Below, piece by piece: positions 54,590-63,839 of a DNA stretch of 64,000 bases (position 1 is its first letter; the number at the start of each line of letters is the position of its first letter). Origin of the DNA: Gammaproteobacteria bacterium (GTDB taxonomy: Bacteria; Pseudomonadota; Gammaproteobacteria; Xanthomonadales; Wenzhouxiangellaceae); NCBI GenBank assembly GCA_021772985.1, contig JAJFKX010000049.1, positions 62,001 to 126,000 of the forward strand, written 5' to 3'. Under the pieces are notes generated by a model. The model was not told where the DNA came from, did not search any database, and worked only from the letters and a program-made list of their open reading frames with translations. A program made the translations under genes and the position numbers.

Positions 54590-54687
54590 TACTCCTTCAA
54601 TGTAATAAAGTCCGCTTCAGTGTTTTTGTGATGTTTTGCAGTAAGGCGCAACGCGAAAGCTGACATTATTACATTGAAGGATTACTA
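54587..54687. repeat. Foldback/MITE-like repeat, copy C (101 bp, internally deleted)
   Basis: Terminal inverted repeats of 21 bp with one mismatch (54587-54607 and 54667-54687), beginning TAGTACTCCTTCAATGTAAT. The inner 28 bases GTGATGTTTTGCAGTAAGGC onward match the complement of copy A's arm 2 (23131-23158 region) with one difference per about 30 bases. It therefore appears to be copy A's right end in inverted orientation joined to the opposite terminus after an internal deletion. It overlaps the hrpA stop codon and ends 15 bp before relA. Confidence 0.85.
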
Positions 54688-54702
54688 ATAGGATATCCAG
54701 TA

Positions 54703-56826
54703 ATGTCTCATTTACCTGCCAAAATCCAGGCCTGGGTGCGTAATTATCAAGCCCGGTTCGGGCATTCAGTGACTGTTTGTGAGCAGGCGCTGAAAATGGC
54801 TTTAAGCAGCAACCAGGAAAGCGAAACCATAACGCTGGAACGTTTGGACTTGATGTTGTTGTTGTCTGCGGATGAAACCACTGTTTGCTGTGCGGTGTTA
54901 TCGCCACTGTTGGTGCAACCCGATGTTGATTTCAGTGCTTTTCCGGATGCCGTACAGCAGCAGCTTATCCAGTTGCATACCTTGCGGACTTATGAAGCAG
55001 TGGTGGATGCGGATACCGCCAAACGTGCTGAGAGTTTGCGGCGGCTGTTATTGGCGCTGGCACATGATGTCAGGGTGGTATTGGTGGCCCTGGTGGACCA
55101 GTTGCTGGCGTTGCGGCATGCCCTGGATGACGATCATGCAACCCAGCAGAAACTGGCGGAAGAAACCCGCCTGATTCACGCGCCACTGGCCAATCGCCTG
55201 GGTATCTGGCAGCTTAAATGGGAATTGGAAGACCTGGCTTTTCGGTTTGCAGAACCAGAGATGTATAACCGCATTTCCAAGCTGATAGCTGAGCGTCGCA
55301 GCGAGCGCGAAGCTTTTATTCAACAATTCATAGCTGATTTAAGTGGGCATCTGAAGTCGGCGGGTATTACCGCAGAGGTTTCCGGCCGACCCAAGCATAT
55401 CTTCAGTATCTGGCGAAAAATGCAACACAAGAATCTGGGGTTTGACGAACTGTTTGATATTCGTGCAGTGCGGGTGCTGGTCGAAAAAATGCATGACTGT
55501 TACACGGTATTAGGTTTGGCACATATGCATTGGACACCTGTGCCGGGGGAATTCGACGACTATATCCGAGTACCCAAAGGTAATAATTATCAGTCATTGC
55601 ATACTGCTGTAGCTGATGATCAGGGACGGGTGGTAGAAGTGCAGATTCGTACCCATCAGATGCATCAGCATGCTGAACTGGGGGTGGCCGCACATTGGCG
55701 CTATAAAGAAGGCGGGCCTGGTGATGGCAGTTTTGAGCGCAAGATACTGGTCATGCGGCAATTGCTTGAAGCCGGTGAAGATGCTCTGGATGATCAAAGT
55801 CTGTTAGACAGTTTTCATAATTTGACCACCGATGACCGGGTCTATGTGCTAACCCCGCGAGGCGAAGTCATGGATATGGCCTCGGGTTCAACCGTACTGG
55901 ATTTTGCCTACCAGGTGCATACCAATGTCGGCCACCGTTGTCGGGGCGCAAAAGTAAATGGCCGGATTGTGCCATTAACGCATACCTTGAAGACCGGTGA
56001 ACGCGCTGAAATTCTGACTGGAAAACAGGCCAAGCCCAGCCGCGACTGGCTCAGCAAGGAATATCTACACAATGCGCGTTCACGCAATAAAGTGCGGCAA
56101 TGGTTCAGACATGCGGATTACGATCAAAACTTTCGTGCCGGTAAAGATGCATTGGAAGCTGAGCTGGCCCGCACAGGGTTGGATAGTGGCGATCTCCCTG
56201 CAGTATTGAAACAGTTTCATGCCAAAGACCCGGAGGGGTTGATGGCAATGATTGGCGCCGGTGAATTTACCACAGTACAGGTAGCCAGTGCGTTAGCACG
56301 ACATAGCGGTAGTTTACAAAGCCAGCCGAATATTCTTGTGCGTCGGCGCGGACAGCAAAAACGCAAGCAAAAACCAGACAGCATTCACATAGAAGGTGTG
56401 GGTAATTTGTTACATCAGATTGCAAAATGTTGCCAGCCTTTGCCGGGTGACCCGATAACCGGGTATATCACCCAGACACGTGGAGTCAGCATTCACCGCC
56501 AGGATTGTCCCAGTGTATTGCGTTTGGCACAACAGTCACCTGAGCGGGTGATGTTGGTTAACTGGGGTAACCAGGCGGGGAATGAGTATCTGGTTAAGAT
56601 TGAGATTTTGGCATATGACAGGAAAACGCTGCTGAAGGATATATCGGCGGTAATTGCAGGCCAGGATCTATCGGTAGCAGACATGCACACAGCTGAAACC
56701 GGTGATGAAGGTATCCGGCAAATGTTGTTAACACTACGGGTTAGAGAGTATTCTCAACTAAGCGAATTGCTTAGCAAACTACACGCGATTCCAAATATCA
56801 TCAAAGCGGTCAGGGTGAAACATTAA
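54703..56826 (+). CDS. relA: RelA-type (p)ppGpp synthetase
   Basis: Stringent-response enzyme of 707 residues. The synthetase domain contains SGRPKHIFSIWRKMQHKNLGFDELFDIRAVRV (in parts) and the EFDD motif (PGEFDDYI, near residue 282) that marks monofunctional RelA, not the RxKD of bifunctional SpoT. The N-terminal hydrolase-like region lacks the HD pair. TGS (VYVLTPRGEVMDM), zinc-finger-like (IAKCCQPLPGD) and ACT (LVKIEILAYDRKTLLKDI) domains follow. hrpA lies upstream with the repeat between them. Confidence 0.95.
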   Translation: MSHLPAKIQAWVRNYQARFGHSVTVCEQALKMALSSNQESETITLERLDLMLLLSADETTVCCAVLSPLLVQPDVDFSAFPDAVQQQLIQLHTLRTYEAVVDADTAKRAESLRRLLLALAHDVRVVLVALVDQLLALRHALDDDHATQQKLAEETRLIHAPLANRLGIWQLKWELEDLAFRFAEPEMYNRISKLIAERRSEREAFIQQFIADLSGHLKSAGITAEVSGRPKHIFSIWRKMQHKNLGFDELFDIRAVRVLVEKMHDCYTVLGLAHMHWTPVPGEFDDYIRVPKGNNYQSLHTAVADDQGRVVEVQIRTHQMHQHAELGVAAHWRYKEGGPGDGSFERKILVMRQLLEAGEDALDDQSLLDSFHNLTTDDRVYVLTPRGEVMDMASGSTVLDFAYQVHTNVGHRCRGAKVNGRIVPLTHTLKTGERAEILTGKQAKPSRDWLSKEYLHNARSRNKVRQWFRHADYDQNFRAGKDALEAELARTGLDSGDLPAVLKQFHAKDPEGLMAMIGAGEFTTVQVASALARHSGSLQSQPNILVRRRGQQKRKQKPDSIHIEGVGNLLHQIAKCCQPLPGDPITGYITQTRGVSIHRQDCPSVLRLAQQSPERVMLVNWGNQAGNEYLVKIEILAYDRKTLLKDISAVIAGQDLSVADMHTAETGDEGIRQMLLTLRVREYSQLSELLSKLHAIPNIIKAVRVKH

Positions 56827-56859
56827 TCCTGGTTAAGATTTAATTGAAAGGAGGTCAGG

Positions 56860-57276
56860 ATGAATCATTGCGAATTTGTCGGTCATTGGTTTGAGCAATT
56901 ATGGTGTGCAAAAAACTGCCAGGTGATTGATCAAATGATGAGTGCTGAAGTACAAATGCATGGGTTGGCACCCGGAGGCTCACTTGGACGGGAGGATTTT
57001 CGCGCATTTCATGCGCACTTTTGCCGGCAATTTCCAAATATCAAGGTTACCGTTATAGAAGCTATTGAGCACGCTGACAGAGTGGCTATCTTTGCAACAG
57101 TCAGTGGTAATCACTACAGCAATGGAAAGGCGATTGAAATGTCAGGTTGCGGTATAGCGCGAATCGATGAGGGGCAAATTGTAGAAACCTGGGAAAGCTG
57201 GGATCTATTATCTGTTTTGGTTCAGCTGGGTGAAGTACCGGAACAAAAGCTGTCTATTCTGTTTGGTGAAAAATGA
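56860..57276 (+). CDS. SnoaL-like polyketide-cyclase-fold protein
   Basis: A 138-residue alpha+beta barrel protein of the SnoaL/NTF2-like type, recognised by the pattern HWFEQLWCAKNCQVIDQMM, FRAFHAHFCRQFPN and FRAR-like end VETWESWDLLSVLVQLGEVP. Such proteins act as isomerases, cyclases or small binders; no substrate is implied. It has a strong GAAAGGAGG ribosome site but no obvious promoter. It lies 33 bp after relA. Confidence 0.7.
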   Translation: MNHCEFVGHWFEQLWCAKNCQVIDQMMSAEVQMHGLAPGGSLGREDFRAFHAHFCRQFPNIKVTVIEAIEHADRVAIFATVSGNHYSNGKAIEMSGCGIARIDEGQIVETWESWDLLSVLVQLGEVPEQKLSILFGEK

Positions 57277-57367
57277 TCATAAGGTTAAAAACAACAAGAT
57301 CATAGTTTAGAGCATTAATGTCCGTTTTCAGCTAGTTTTTTATTATTCAGAGGGCTAGCATGGATGT

Positions 57368-58831
57368 ATGCATAAAGATCAATTTCATCCTGATATCTGT
57401 GAGCAGGCTCGATTAACCCGCGATCGGCGTTTTGATGGCCTGTTTTTTACCGGTGTATTAACCACAGGTATATTTTGCCGGCCAATTTGCCCGGCACCTG
57501 CACCTAAACCCGCTAATGTTCGGTACTTCAGAACAGCGGCCGCAGCTTTCCAGGCAGGCCTTCGTCCATGCCTGCGCTGCCGACCGGAAGCAGCGCCGGG
57601 AAGTCTGGCCTGGAATAGCGTGGAGCCGTTGCTGGAAGCCGCTGTAAAGATGATTGAAGCAGGGTATCTTCAACAACAACCAGTGGTTGGCCTGGCTGAT
57701 AGGCTGGGCATCAGCAGCCGTCATCTGCGCCGGTTATTTCAGCAGTATCTGGGCACTACCCCGTTGGCCTATGCACGGATGCAACAAACGCTGTTTGCCA
57801 AACAGCTGTTGACCGAAAGTGACCTGCCGGTAACCGAGATAGCCATGGCCGCTGCGTTTGGCAGTATCCGGCGATTTAATGATCATTTTAAAAATGTCTA
57901 TGGGCGTAGCCCACAGGAATTGCGTAACAATATGCGTCGATCTGAATCACAGCCCAGTGGATGTCAGCTGTATCTGCCTTACCGTAAGCCTTATCATTTT
58001 GTTGGGATATTGCAGTTTTATGCGCAACGGGCGATACCCGGAATAGAGCAGGTCAGTGCGAACAGTTATGCACGGACCTTTCAGTTTGAACAAACTCAAG
58101 GCTGGTTTGAAGTTGTTGATGTGCCAACAAAACAGGCCTTGAAAATTAACTTGAACTGCAACCGTTATGATCAATTGCAGGCTGTTATACAACGTATCCG
58201 ACAAATGCTGGATACTGATGCCGACCCGCAAGCCATTCAACAGCACTTAAGCCGAGACCCGATACTAATGCCAATTATTAAGCGTGAGCCTGGTTTGCGA
58301 ATACCAGGTTGTTGGTCAATCAGCGAGGCCTGTATACGAGCGGTTCTGGGGCAGCGTGTCAGTTTACAGGCATCGATTGCGATGTTGGGGCGGTTAGCAC
58401 ATCGCTATGGTCTTGAACTCCCGGATACGATGGCGGAGCAACGCCATCCAGACTTAAGCCAATTGTTTCCTGATTTTAGTCAACTGAAAAATATTGATGC
58501 CAAAGCGGTCAGAATTGGTGCTCAGCAAGCAGCAACTATCGGGCGTTTAAGTAGTATTGAAACAAACGCCTATACCACCGCCTCAGAATTATATAAGCAG
58601 TTAATCAGTGTTAAGGGCGTTGGTGATTGGACCGCCCAATATGCTTTACTTCGAGGGCTTTGTTTTCCTGATGCATGGCTGGCAGGGGACGTGGTTGTTC
58701 AGACTGCGCTGAAGAAATTGTATAACGAAAGTCAGGCTGAGATTGATCAGCAATGGCGTCCCTGGCGTGGTTATAGCTTATTGTATTTATGGCAGGCTGC
58801 TAAGGAGTTAAAAAATGTCGATGCAGGATAA
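57368..58831 (+). CDS. Ada-like regulator / AlkA glycosylase fusion
   Basis: Alkylation-damage protein of 487 residues. N-terminal Ada metal-site domain with four Cys at C37, C41, C68 and C71 (TTGIFCRPIC and PCLRCRPE). An AraC-type helix-turn-helix follows (about 100-190), then an AlkA N-terminal domain and HhH-GPD glycosylase with GVKGVGDWTAQYALLRG and catalytic Asp in AGDVVVQ. It thus joins the sensor/regulator half of Ada to 3-methyladenine glycosylase. ogt follows with a 17-bp overlap and supplies the methyltransferase. Confidence 0.88.
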   Translation: MHKDQFHPDICEQARLTRDRRFDGLFFTGVLTTGIFCRPICPAPAPKPANVRYFRTAAAAFQAGLRPCLRCRPEAAPGSLAWNSVEPLLEAAVKMIEAGYLQQQPVVGLADRLGISSRHLRRLFQQYLGTTPLAYARMQQTLFAKQLLTESDLPVTEIAMAAAFGSIRRFNDHFKNVYGRSPQELRNNMRRSESQPSGCQLYLPYRKPYHFVGILQFYAQRAIPGIEQVSANSYARTFQFEQTQGWFEVVDVPTKQALKINLNCNRYDQLQAVIQRIRQMLDTDADPQAIQQHLSRDPILMPIIKREPGLRIPGCWSISEACIRAVLGQRVSLQASIAMLGRLAHRYGLELPDTMAEQRHPDLSQLFPDFSQLKNIDAKAVRIGAQQAATIGRLSSIETNAYTTASELYKQLISVKGVGDWTAQYALLRGLCFPDAWLAGDVVVQTALKKLYNESQAEIDQQWRPWRGYSLLYLWQAAKELKNVDAG

Positions 58832-59312
58832 CAGTCGTTTACATAGTTTGGTGATGTCATCTCCAATAGGTGAATTAACCCTGGTTGCCGATCAGGACAG
58901 TATTTATGAAATTCGTTTTGGCCATGATGATTGTGCAACAGTGCCAAGAACTAATGCCATACTGGAACTGGCAAAGCAGCAACTGGAACAGTATTTTGTC
59001 GGTGGCCGTCAACACTTTGATTTGAGTATGCGCCCACAAGGCACGCTGTTCCAGCAGCAGGTATGGCGTGAGTTATTAATGGTTGGCTATGGAGAACTGG
59101 CCAGTTACCAGGATATCGCCATAGCGATAGGCAACCCCAAAGCGGTACGTGCAGTTGGAGCAGCCAATGGGCGAAACCCGATTCCGATCGTAATACCATG
59201 CCATAGAATTATTGGCAGCAATGGTAAATTGACCGGATATGCCGGTGGGCTAAGGATTAAAGAACAATTGCTTGGTTTGGAAAATGCCGGTAGTAAAGGG
59301 GGTTTGCTTTAG
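58815..59312 (+). CDS. ogt: O6-methylguanine-DNA methyltransferase (Ogt/MGMT)
   Basis: Suicide repair enzyme of 165 residues that moves methyl groups from O6-methylguanine to its own Cys in IPCHRII. The helix-turn-helix and Asn hinge are seen in VGAANGRNPIPIV. A short N-terminal beta domain precedes them. It overlaps the Ada-AlkA gene by 17 bases and is probably induced with it. Confidence 0.93.
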   Translation: MSMQDNSRLHSLVMSSPIGELTLVADQDSIYEIRFGHDDCATVPRTNAILELAKQQLEQYFVGGRQHFDLSMRPQGTLFQQQVWRELLMVGYGELASYQDIAIAIGNPKAVRAVGAANGRNPIPIVIPCHRIIGSNGKLTGYAGGLRIKEQLLGLENAGSKGGLL

Positions 59313-59327
59313 CCGTGCATAATCGGC

Positions 59328-60008
59328 TTAAAAATCCAGATCAAGAGCAGCGCATAAGTAATCCACCATCGGAGATGCTGTTTTGCAGTGCTGCATAAAT
59401 ATCGGTTTGAATTGATCGGATAATATCTGCTGGTTGGTCAAACGGGTTGACACCACAAAGTCTTTACGCTTCAGGTCTTCCAGCAGTGGATGGTCAGGGT
59501 CAAAACCACGTGGGGAACGCTTCAGTGAGCTGCCACCAAATTCAAAAGTCTGTTGAAATGCCCGGTTGGATTTAAACTTTTTCCAGCTGCGAGGGTTATT
59601 ATGAATAAATTCACGCAACCGGTTAACCACTGGAGAGGCTGGGTGCCAGATGCCACAGCCCATGAAATTATTTCCCGGCTGGATGTGCAGGTAAAAAACG
59701 GGTGCTGTCTGGGTGCCGCTGTCACGGTGTTTGAAGCGTGCGCCGGCCCAGGGTTTGTAAGGGGTTTTATCTTTGGAAAACCGTATATCACGGTAAATCC
59801 GAAAAAGTGAGCCGCCATTGGCCCGTGAATCACCATAATAATGCGGGCTTATTTTGGGCAAGTCCTTATCAACATCGCTGATAAATGCCAGAAACGGGTC
59901 TCTGACATGTTCGATATAGCGTTGCTTGTTTTGAGCAAACCAATCACGCTCATTATTGGCGCTTAAGTCTTTAAAAAACTTGAAGGTGTGCGTGTTGAAA
60001 TAATTCAT
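59328..60008 (-). CDS. DUF2461 family protein
   Basis: Conserved protein of 226 residues (TIGR02453 family). Recognised by LSANNERDWFAQNKQRY, SLFRIYRDIRFSKDKTPYKPWAGARF and GCGIWHPASPVVNRLREFI. The function is unknown. It converges with ogt and diverges from the GT2 gene. Its start at 60008 lies within the reading frame upstream of that gene, so the two share a compact divergent region. Confidence 0.88.
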   Translation of the reverse strand: MNYFNTHTFKFFKDLSANNERDWFAQNKQRYIEHVRDPFLAFISDVDKDLPKISPHYYGDSRANGGSLFRIYRDIRFSKDKTPYKPWAGARFKHRDSGTQTAPVFYLHIQPGNNFMGCGIWHPASPVVNRLREFIHNNPRSWKKFKSNRAFQQTFEFGGSSLKRSPRGFDPDHPLLEDLKRKDFVVSTRLTNQQILSDQFKPIFMQHCKTASPMVDYLCAALDLDF

Positions 60009-60101
60009 AGAAGCAGTTTAGCGAGAATTTTCGAGCAAGTCATGCAAGCAGAACCGAGTCATTCGTTTCATATTAAGGATAAAACAATTTTCGTTGGAAC
60101 C

Positions 60102-60845
60102 ATGTTGGAAGGAAAAACAATCGGCGCAGTTATTCCTGCGCACAATGAAGCGCAAGCTATCGGTAAAGTTGTGCTTGGCTTGCAACGACTGTCGATTCAC
60201 AAGCAGTCGCTGATAGATCGTATTGTGGTTTGTAACAACGCATCCACGGATCACACCAAGGCCTGTGCTCAACAGGCAGGTGCCGAGGTGGTTGATGAAG
60301 CACGGCCTGGATATGGGTATGCCTGTCTGGCTGGGATAGCCCATTTAAATGATACAGACATCATTTTGTTTGTTGACGGTGATCATTCTGTTGACTACGC
60401 GGGAATTCCGCTGCTGTTAAGCAGTATTTTGAATGGCGCTGATCTATGTATTGGCTCCCGGACCCTGGCGAATAGCGAACCAGGCGCATTAGCGCCTCAG
60501 CAACTGTTGGGAAATCGACTGGCTACCTGGATGATCAATAGCCTGTGGCAGACAAAAGTGACGGACCTGGGGCCGTTACGTGCGATTCGGCGTAGCACAA
60601 TCGAGTTGCTGGATATGCAATCCAAAACCTTTGGTTGGACGGTTGAAATGCAGGTCAAAGCGATTATTCAGGGTATGAATATCCAGGAAGTGCCGGCGGT
60701 CTGCCGACGGCGAATCGGGCAATCGAAAATCAGTGGAACCTGGAAAGGCACATTGCTGGCAGGTTACGGGATTATCAGTACTATTATCAGGTTATATCGT
60801 TTGTCTCGCAGGCAGGTGAAAGTTGCCGGGCAAGCAGATGCCTGA
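60102..60845 (+). CDS. Family 2 glycosyltransferase (dolichol-phosphate-mannose synthase-like)
   Basis: GT-A glycosyltransferase. GAVIPAHNEAQAIGKVV begins the nucleotide domain and FVDGDHSVDYAG holds the metal-binding D-x-D-like segment. QVKAIIQGMNIQEVPAVCRRRIGQSKISGT is typical of DPM1-like enzymes. The ATG at 60102 starts two residues before this domain; ATG 60042 or 59988 would add 20 or 38 residues. Length is 247 residues. No transmembrane tail evident except a hydrophobic patch LLAGYGIISTIIRLYRL. It overlaps the flavoprotein gene by 8 bases. Confidence 0.8.
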   Translation: MLEGKTIGAVIPAHNEAQAIGKVVLGLQRLSIHKQSLIDRIVVCNNASTDHTKACAQQAGAEVVDEARPGYGYACLAGIAHLNDTDIILFVDGDHSVDYAGIPLLLSSILNGADLCIGSRTLANSEPGALAPQQLLGNRLATWMINSLWQTKVTDLGPLRAIRRSTIELLDMQSKTFGWTVEMQVKAIIQGMNIQEVPAVCRRRIGQSKISGTWKGTLLAGYGIISTIIRLYRLSRRQVKVAGQADA

Positions 60846-62562
60846 AGCACCAGAATGCAGTAACAATTACGATTGTGACGTTGCCATTATCGGCAGCGGC
60901 ATTGCTGGTGGCATGCTGGCTTGTATATTAGCCCGGCATGGAATCAGCGTAATGCTATTCGAAGCAGGCAGTCATCCTAAGTTTGCTATCGGTGAATCGA
61001 TGATTCTGGAAACCTCTGAAATCATGCGTTCACTGGCGACTGTTTTTGATATACCGGAGCTGGAGTACTTTAGTGCTGAACATTTTTTGCCGGTGATCGG
61101 CAGTTCGCACGGTGTGAAACGTCATTTCAGTTATTTACATCATGTCGCAGACCGGCCACAAAAGCCCAGCGATGTCCTGCAAGCGGTGATTCCCAGCCGG
61201 CCATATGGTCATGAGTTACACATCTATCGGCAGGACAGTGATTATTATTATGCTGGCCTGGCAGTCAGTTATGGCGCCAGGCTGTTGCCCAATACGCCTG
61301 TCAGAGAAATAGATATTGATCACCGGCAGGTTTCTCTGAGCACTGCGTCAGGTAAGCGGTTCAAGGCAAAGTGTGTCATAGATGCAGGCGGTTTTCGCTC
61401 GCTGATTGCAGAAAAATATCAGCTGCGAGATTTTACTCAACAGACCCATACCCGTGGTATTTTTACCCATATGACCAAGGTGCCCAGTTATCACAAACTG
61501 GGTGCAACCCGGTCCTCCATGGGTATTCCTTATTCATTGACAGAAGGCACTCTGCATCACATTTTCAAGGGTGGTTGGATGTGGGTTATTCCGTTTAATA
61601 ACCACAGCCAGGCCAGTAATCCATTTTGTAGTGTGGGTTTGATGTTGGATCCACGTGTATATCCACAGGACCAATCGATCACCGGCGAACTGGAGTTTTG
61701 GCGTTTTGTGCGTCGCTATCCCGGCATACAGCAACATCTGCAGGGCGCCAGTGCAGTTCGGGGCTGGGTTGATGCTGGCCGCATCCAGTATTCCAGTCAA
61801 CGTATTGCCGGAGATCGTTATTGTCTGCTGGGGCATGCAGCTGGATTTATCGACCCGCTATTTTCAAAGGGTTTGTACACCACATTGGCATCAATTTTAC
61901 AGCTAGGCCGAAGCCTGATTAGAGCGCATCGTGAAAATGATTATAGTGCCCACCAATTTGCTGACGTCGAGCGTTGTACTTTGGATTATGTGAAAGCCAA
62001 TGACCGGTTGGTGGCCAATGCGATTAAGAGCTTTGCTGACCCGGGTCTGTGGCAGCAATACAGTGTATTGTGGATATTGGGTGCGTATCTGGAACTGGTG
62101 AAATTAACCACCACCAGAATCCACTGGCAAAGGGCGCAACTGGCATCACAATCAGCATCCTTTGAATGGCCGAATTTACGTTTGGTTGGTGGCGGCTATC
62201 AGCGATTTGATGAATTAGCTGAAAGTGTCAATGGCATTGTTGAACAGCTGGATGTTAACAACCGCCAGGCAGTGCAAAGAAGTATTCAACAACTATGTAA
62301 ACTATATCGGCAAAACAATTGGATTCCCTATAGTTTTCGACAGCTGATAAATGGTAAAAATCACTTGCCAAAAAACAAATTCAGCTGGCGGTTGCTGATG
62401 AACGAGGGGGGGATTTTAGGGCCTGTAGATTATCGCCAACATTTTTTTCAGGACATTTCCTTGGTTCAGTTGGGGCACTTTATGTTGTCGGAAAAACAAC
62501 GTTATTCCAGACAAAACATTTCCAGGCAAAAACTAAAGGCTTTCGGTCGCAGTATGATCTAA
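60838..62562 (+). CDS. FAD-dependent oxidoreductase of the halogenase-like family
   Basis: Flavoprotein of 574 residues. Dinucleotide-binding IIGSGIAGGMLACILARHG is at residues about 18-36, and FAIGESMILETSEIMRSL matches the GES-containing segment of tryptophan-halogenase-like proteins. GGWMWVIPF (about 245-253) resembles the WxWxIP motif of flavin-dependent halogenases; LLGHAAGFIDPLFSKG is the second FAD contact. Whether it halogenates, hydroxylates or reduces a lipid is not shown. ATG 60838 overlaps the GT2 stop; the pair is probably one transcript. Confidence 0.78.
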   Translation: MPEAPECSNNYDCDVAIIGSGIAGGMLACILARHGISVMLFEAGSHPKFAIGESMILETSEIMRSLATVFDIPELEYFSAEHFLPVIGSSHGVKRHFSYLHHVADRPQKPSDVLQAVIPSRPYGHELHIYRQDSDYYYAGLAVSYGARLLPNTPVREIDIDHRQVSLSTASGKRFKAKCVIDAGGFRSLIAEKYQLRDFTQQTHTRGIFTHMTKVPSYHKLGATRSSMGIPYSLTEGTLHHIFKGGWMWVIPFNNHSQASNPFCSVGLMLDPRVYPQDQSITGELEFWRFVRRYPGIQQHLQGASAVRGWVDAGRIQYSSQRIAGDRYCLLGHAAGFIDPLFSKGLYTTLASILQLGRSLIRAHRENDYSAHQFADVERCTLDYVKANDRLVANAIKSFADPGLWQQYSVLWILGAYLELVKLTTTRIHWQRAQLASQSASFEWPNLRLVGGGYQRFDELAESVNGIVEQLDVNNRQAVQRSIQQLCKLYRQNNWIPYSFRQLINGKNHLPKNKFSWRLLMNEGGILGPVDYRQHFFQDISLVQLGHFMLSEKQRYSRQNISRQKLKAFGRSMI

Positions 62563-62666
62563 ACAAGCTTTGGTTGATTAAATCAAAAGTTGACTGAATA
62601 ACTAGCAAAGCATTCAGATTGTAGATGCTTCCAGTTTGCATTTAATGTTAAACTAGTCGATTAGTT

Positions 62667-62743
62667 CGGAGCGTGGCGCAGCCTGGTAGCGCACCACACT
62701 GGGGGTGTGGGGGTCGGAGGTTCGAATCCTCTCGCTCCGACCA
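62667..62743 (+). tRNA. tRNA-Pro (anticodon GGG)
   Basis: A 77-nt cloverleaf with encoded CCA. The acceptor stem CGGAGCG pairs with CGCTCCG. The anticodon stem CCACA/TGTGG encloses CTGGGGG, giving the anticodon GGG for CCC/CCU codons. The T arm is GGAGGTTCGAATCCTC. Confidence 0.96.
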
Positions 62744-62839
62744 TTCGAAACATTCTCAAATTCACTGGAAAAACTCGCTAATCACCTATACTTATAGTAG
62801 TTCTCGTATGCCTTTTTAATCCAAACAGTAGAATCTAGG

Positions 62840-63802
62840 ATGAACAAACCCAACAACGTCAGTGTAATGCCGGATATCGCTAATGAGGTCAGCGCCAAAG
62901 TAGCTGGAACTCTGGATTGGGTCGGCATGAATGAGATCGAGATGCCGGTGCGGGTGGAAACAGCGGAGGGAGACATTATTCATTGCCCGGCGCGAATAAC
63001 CGCATTTGTTAATCTGGCTGATCCGGATGTACAGGGTATTCATATGTCCCGGCTGTATCTGCATTTAGATCAGATGCTGGCTCATCAAACAGTGACTCCT
63101 GAAACACTGAAAGCACTGGTAAAAACATTTCTGGAATCTCACCAGGGTTTAAGTGATCAGGCGATGCTGCGGATAGACTTTGATTACCTTATTCGTCGCC
63201 CAGCGCTGGTCAGTGATAATTCCGGTTGGCGGCGTTATCCGGTCAGCGTTATCGGTCAGATGAAAGATCAGATATTTAGCCTGGAAATGTCGTTGCAAGT
63301 GTTGTATTCAAGTACTTGCCCTTGTTCGGCTGCGCTTGCCAGGCAACTGATTCAGCAGCAGTTTGAGCACGATTTTGCCGGCAATACGACACTAAACCGC
63401 ACCACAGTGAGTGACTGGTTGCGAACTGAAGAGGGCATTATGGCAACGCCACACAGTCAACGCAGCTCCACGGATATGCGGGTGCGTCTGATTGATGATT
63501 TGAGTGCTTTTCCGTTGGTTGATTTAATTGACCTGGCTGAAGACGCTTTACAAACGCCGGTGCAAACTGCGGTTAAGCGTGAAGATGAGCAAGCATTTGC
63601 CCGTCTGAATGGCGCCAATCTGATGTTTTGCGAAGACGCCGGTCGCCGCATCAAACAGGCGCTGAACAGTGATCAGAGAATTGCAGATTTTTGGGCGCGC
63701 TGTCAGCACTTTGAAAGCCTGCATCCGCACAATGCAGTATCGGTGGTGACAAAGGGTGTTAGCGGCGGGTTTGCTCCGATAGATCGCTGCCATCGGCAGT
63801 AA
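62840..63802 (+). CDS. folE2: GTP cyclohydrolase FolE2 (type IB)
   Basis: Makes dihydroneopterin triphosphate for folate. The FolE2-type motif STCPCS (YSSTCPCSAALARQL) carries the metal-binding Cys; unlike FolE it can work with Mn or Fe under low zinc. Other parts are VNLADPDVQGIHMSRLYL and ATPHSQRSSTDMRV. Length is 320 residues. No Zur operator was recognised upstream. It lies 96 bp after the tRNA-Pro gene. Confidence 0.93.
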   Translation: MNKPNNVSVMPDIANEVSAKVAGTLDWVGMNEIEMPVRVETAEGDIIHCPARITAFVNLADPDVQGIHMSRLYLHLDQMLAHQTVTPETLKALVKTFLESHQGLSDQAMLRIDFDYLIRRPALVSDNSGWRRYPVSVIGQMKDQIFSLEMSLQVLYSSTCPCSAALARQLIQQQFEHDFAGNTTLNRTTVSDWLRTEEGIMATPHSQRSSTDMRVRLIDDLSAFPLVDLIDLAEDALQTPVQTAVKREDEQAFARLNGANLMFCEDAGRRIKQALNSDQRIADFWARCQHFESLHPHNAVSVVTKGVSGGFAPIDRCHRQ

Positions 63803-63839
63803 CTAAGCTTAATTACTGCTGCTCCCAATGCCAGGATGA

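Noticed and set aside
62667-62743. tRNA-Pro as an island attachment site
   Set aside because: No integrase, no repeated tRNA 3' end downstream, and ordinary folE2 follows.
62744-62839. Zur operator upstream of folE2
   Set aside because: No recognisable Zur palindrome in the 96-bp leader.
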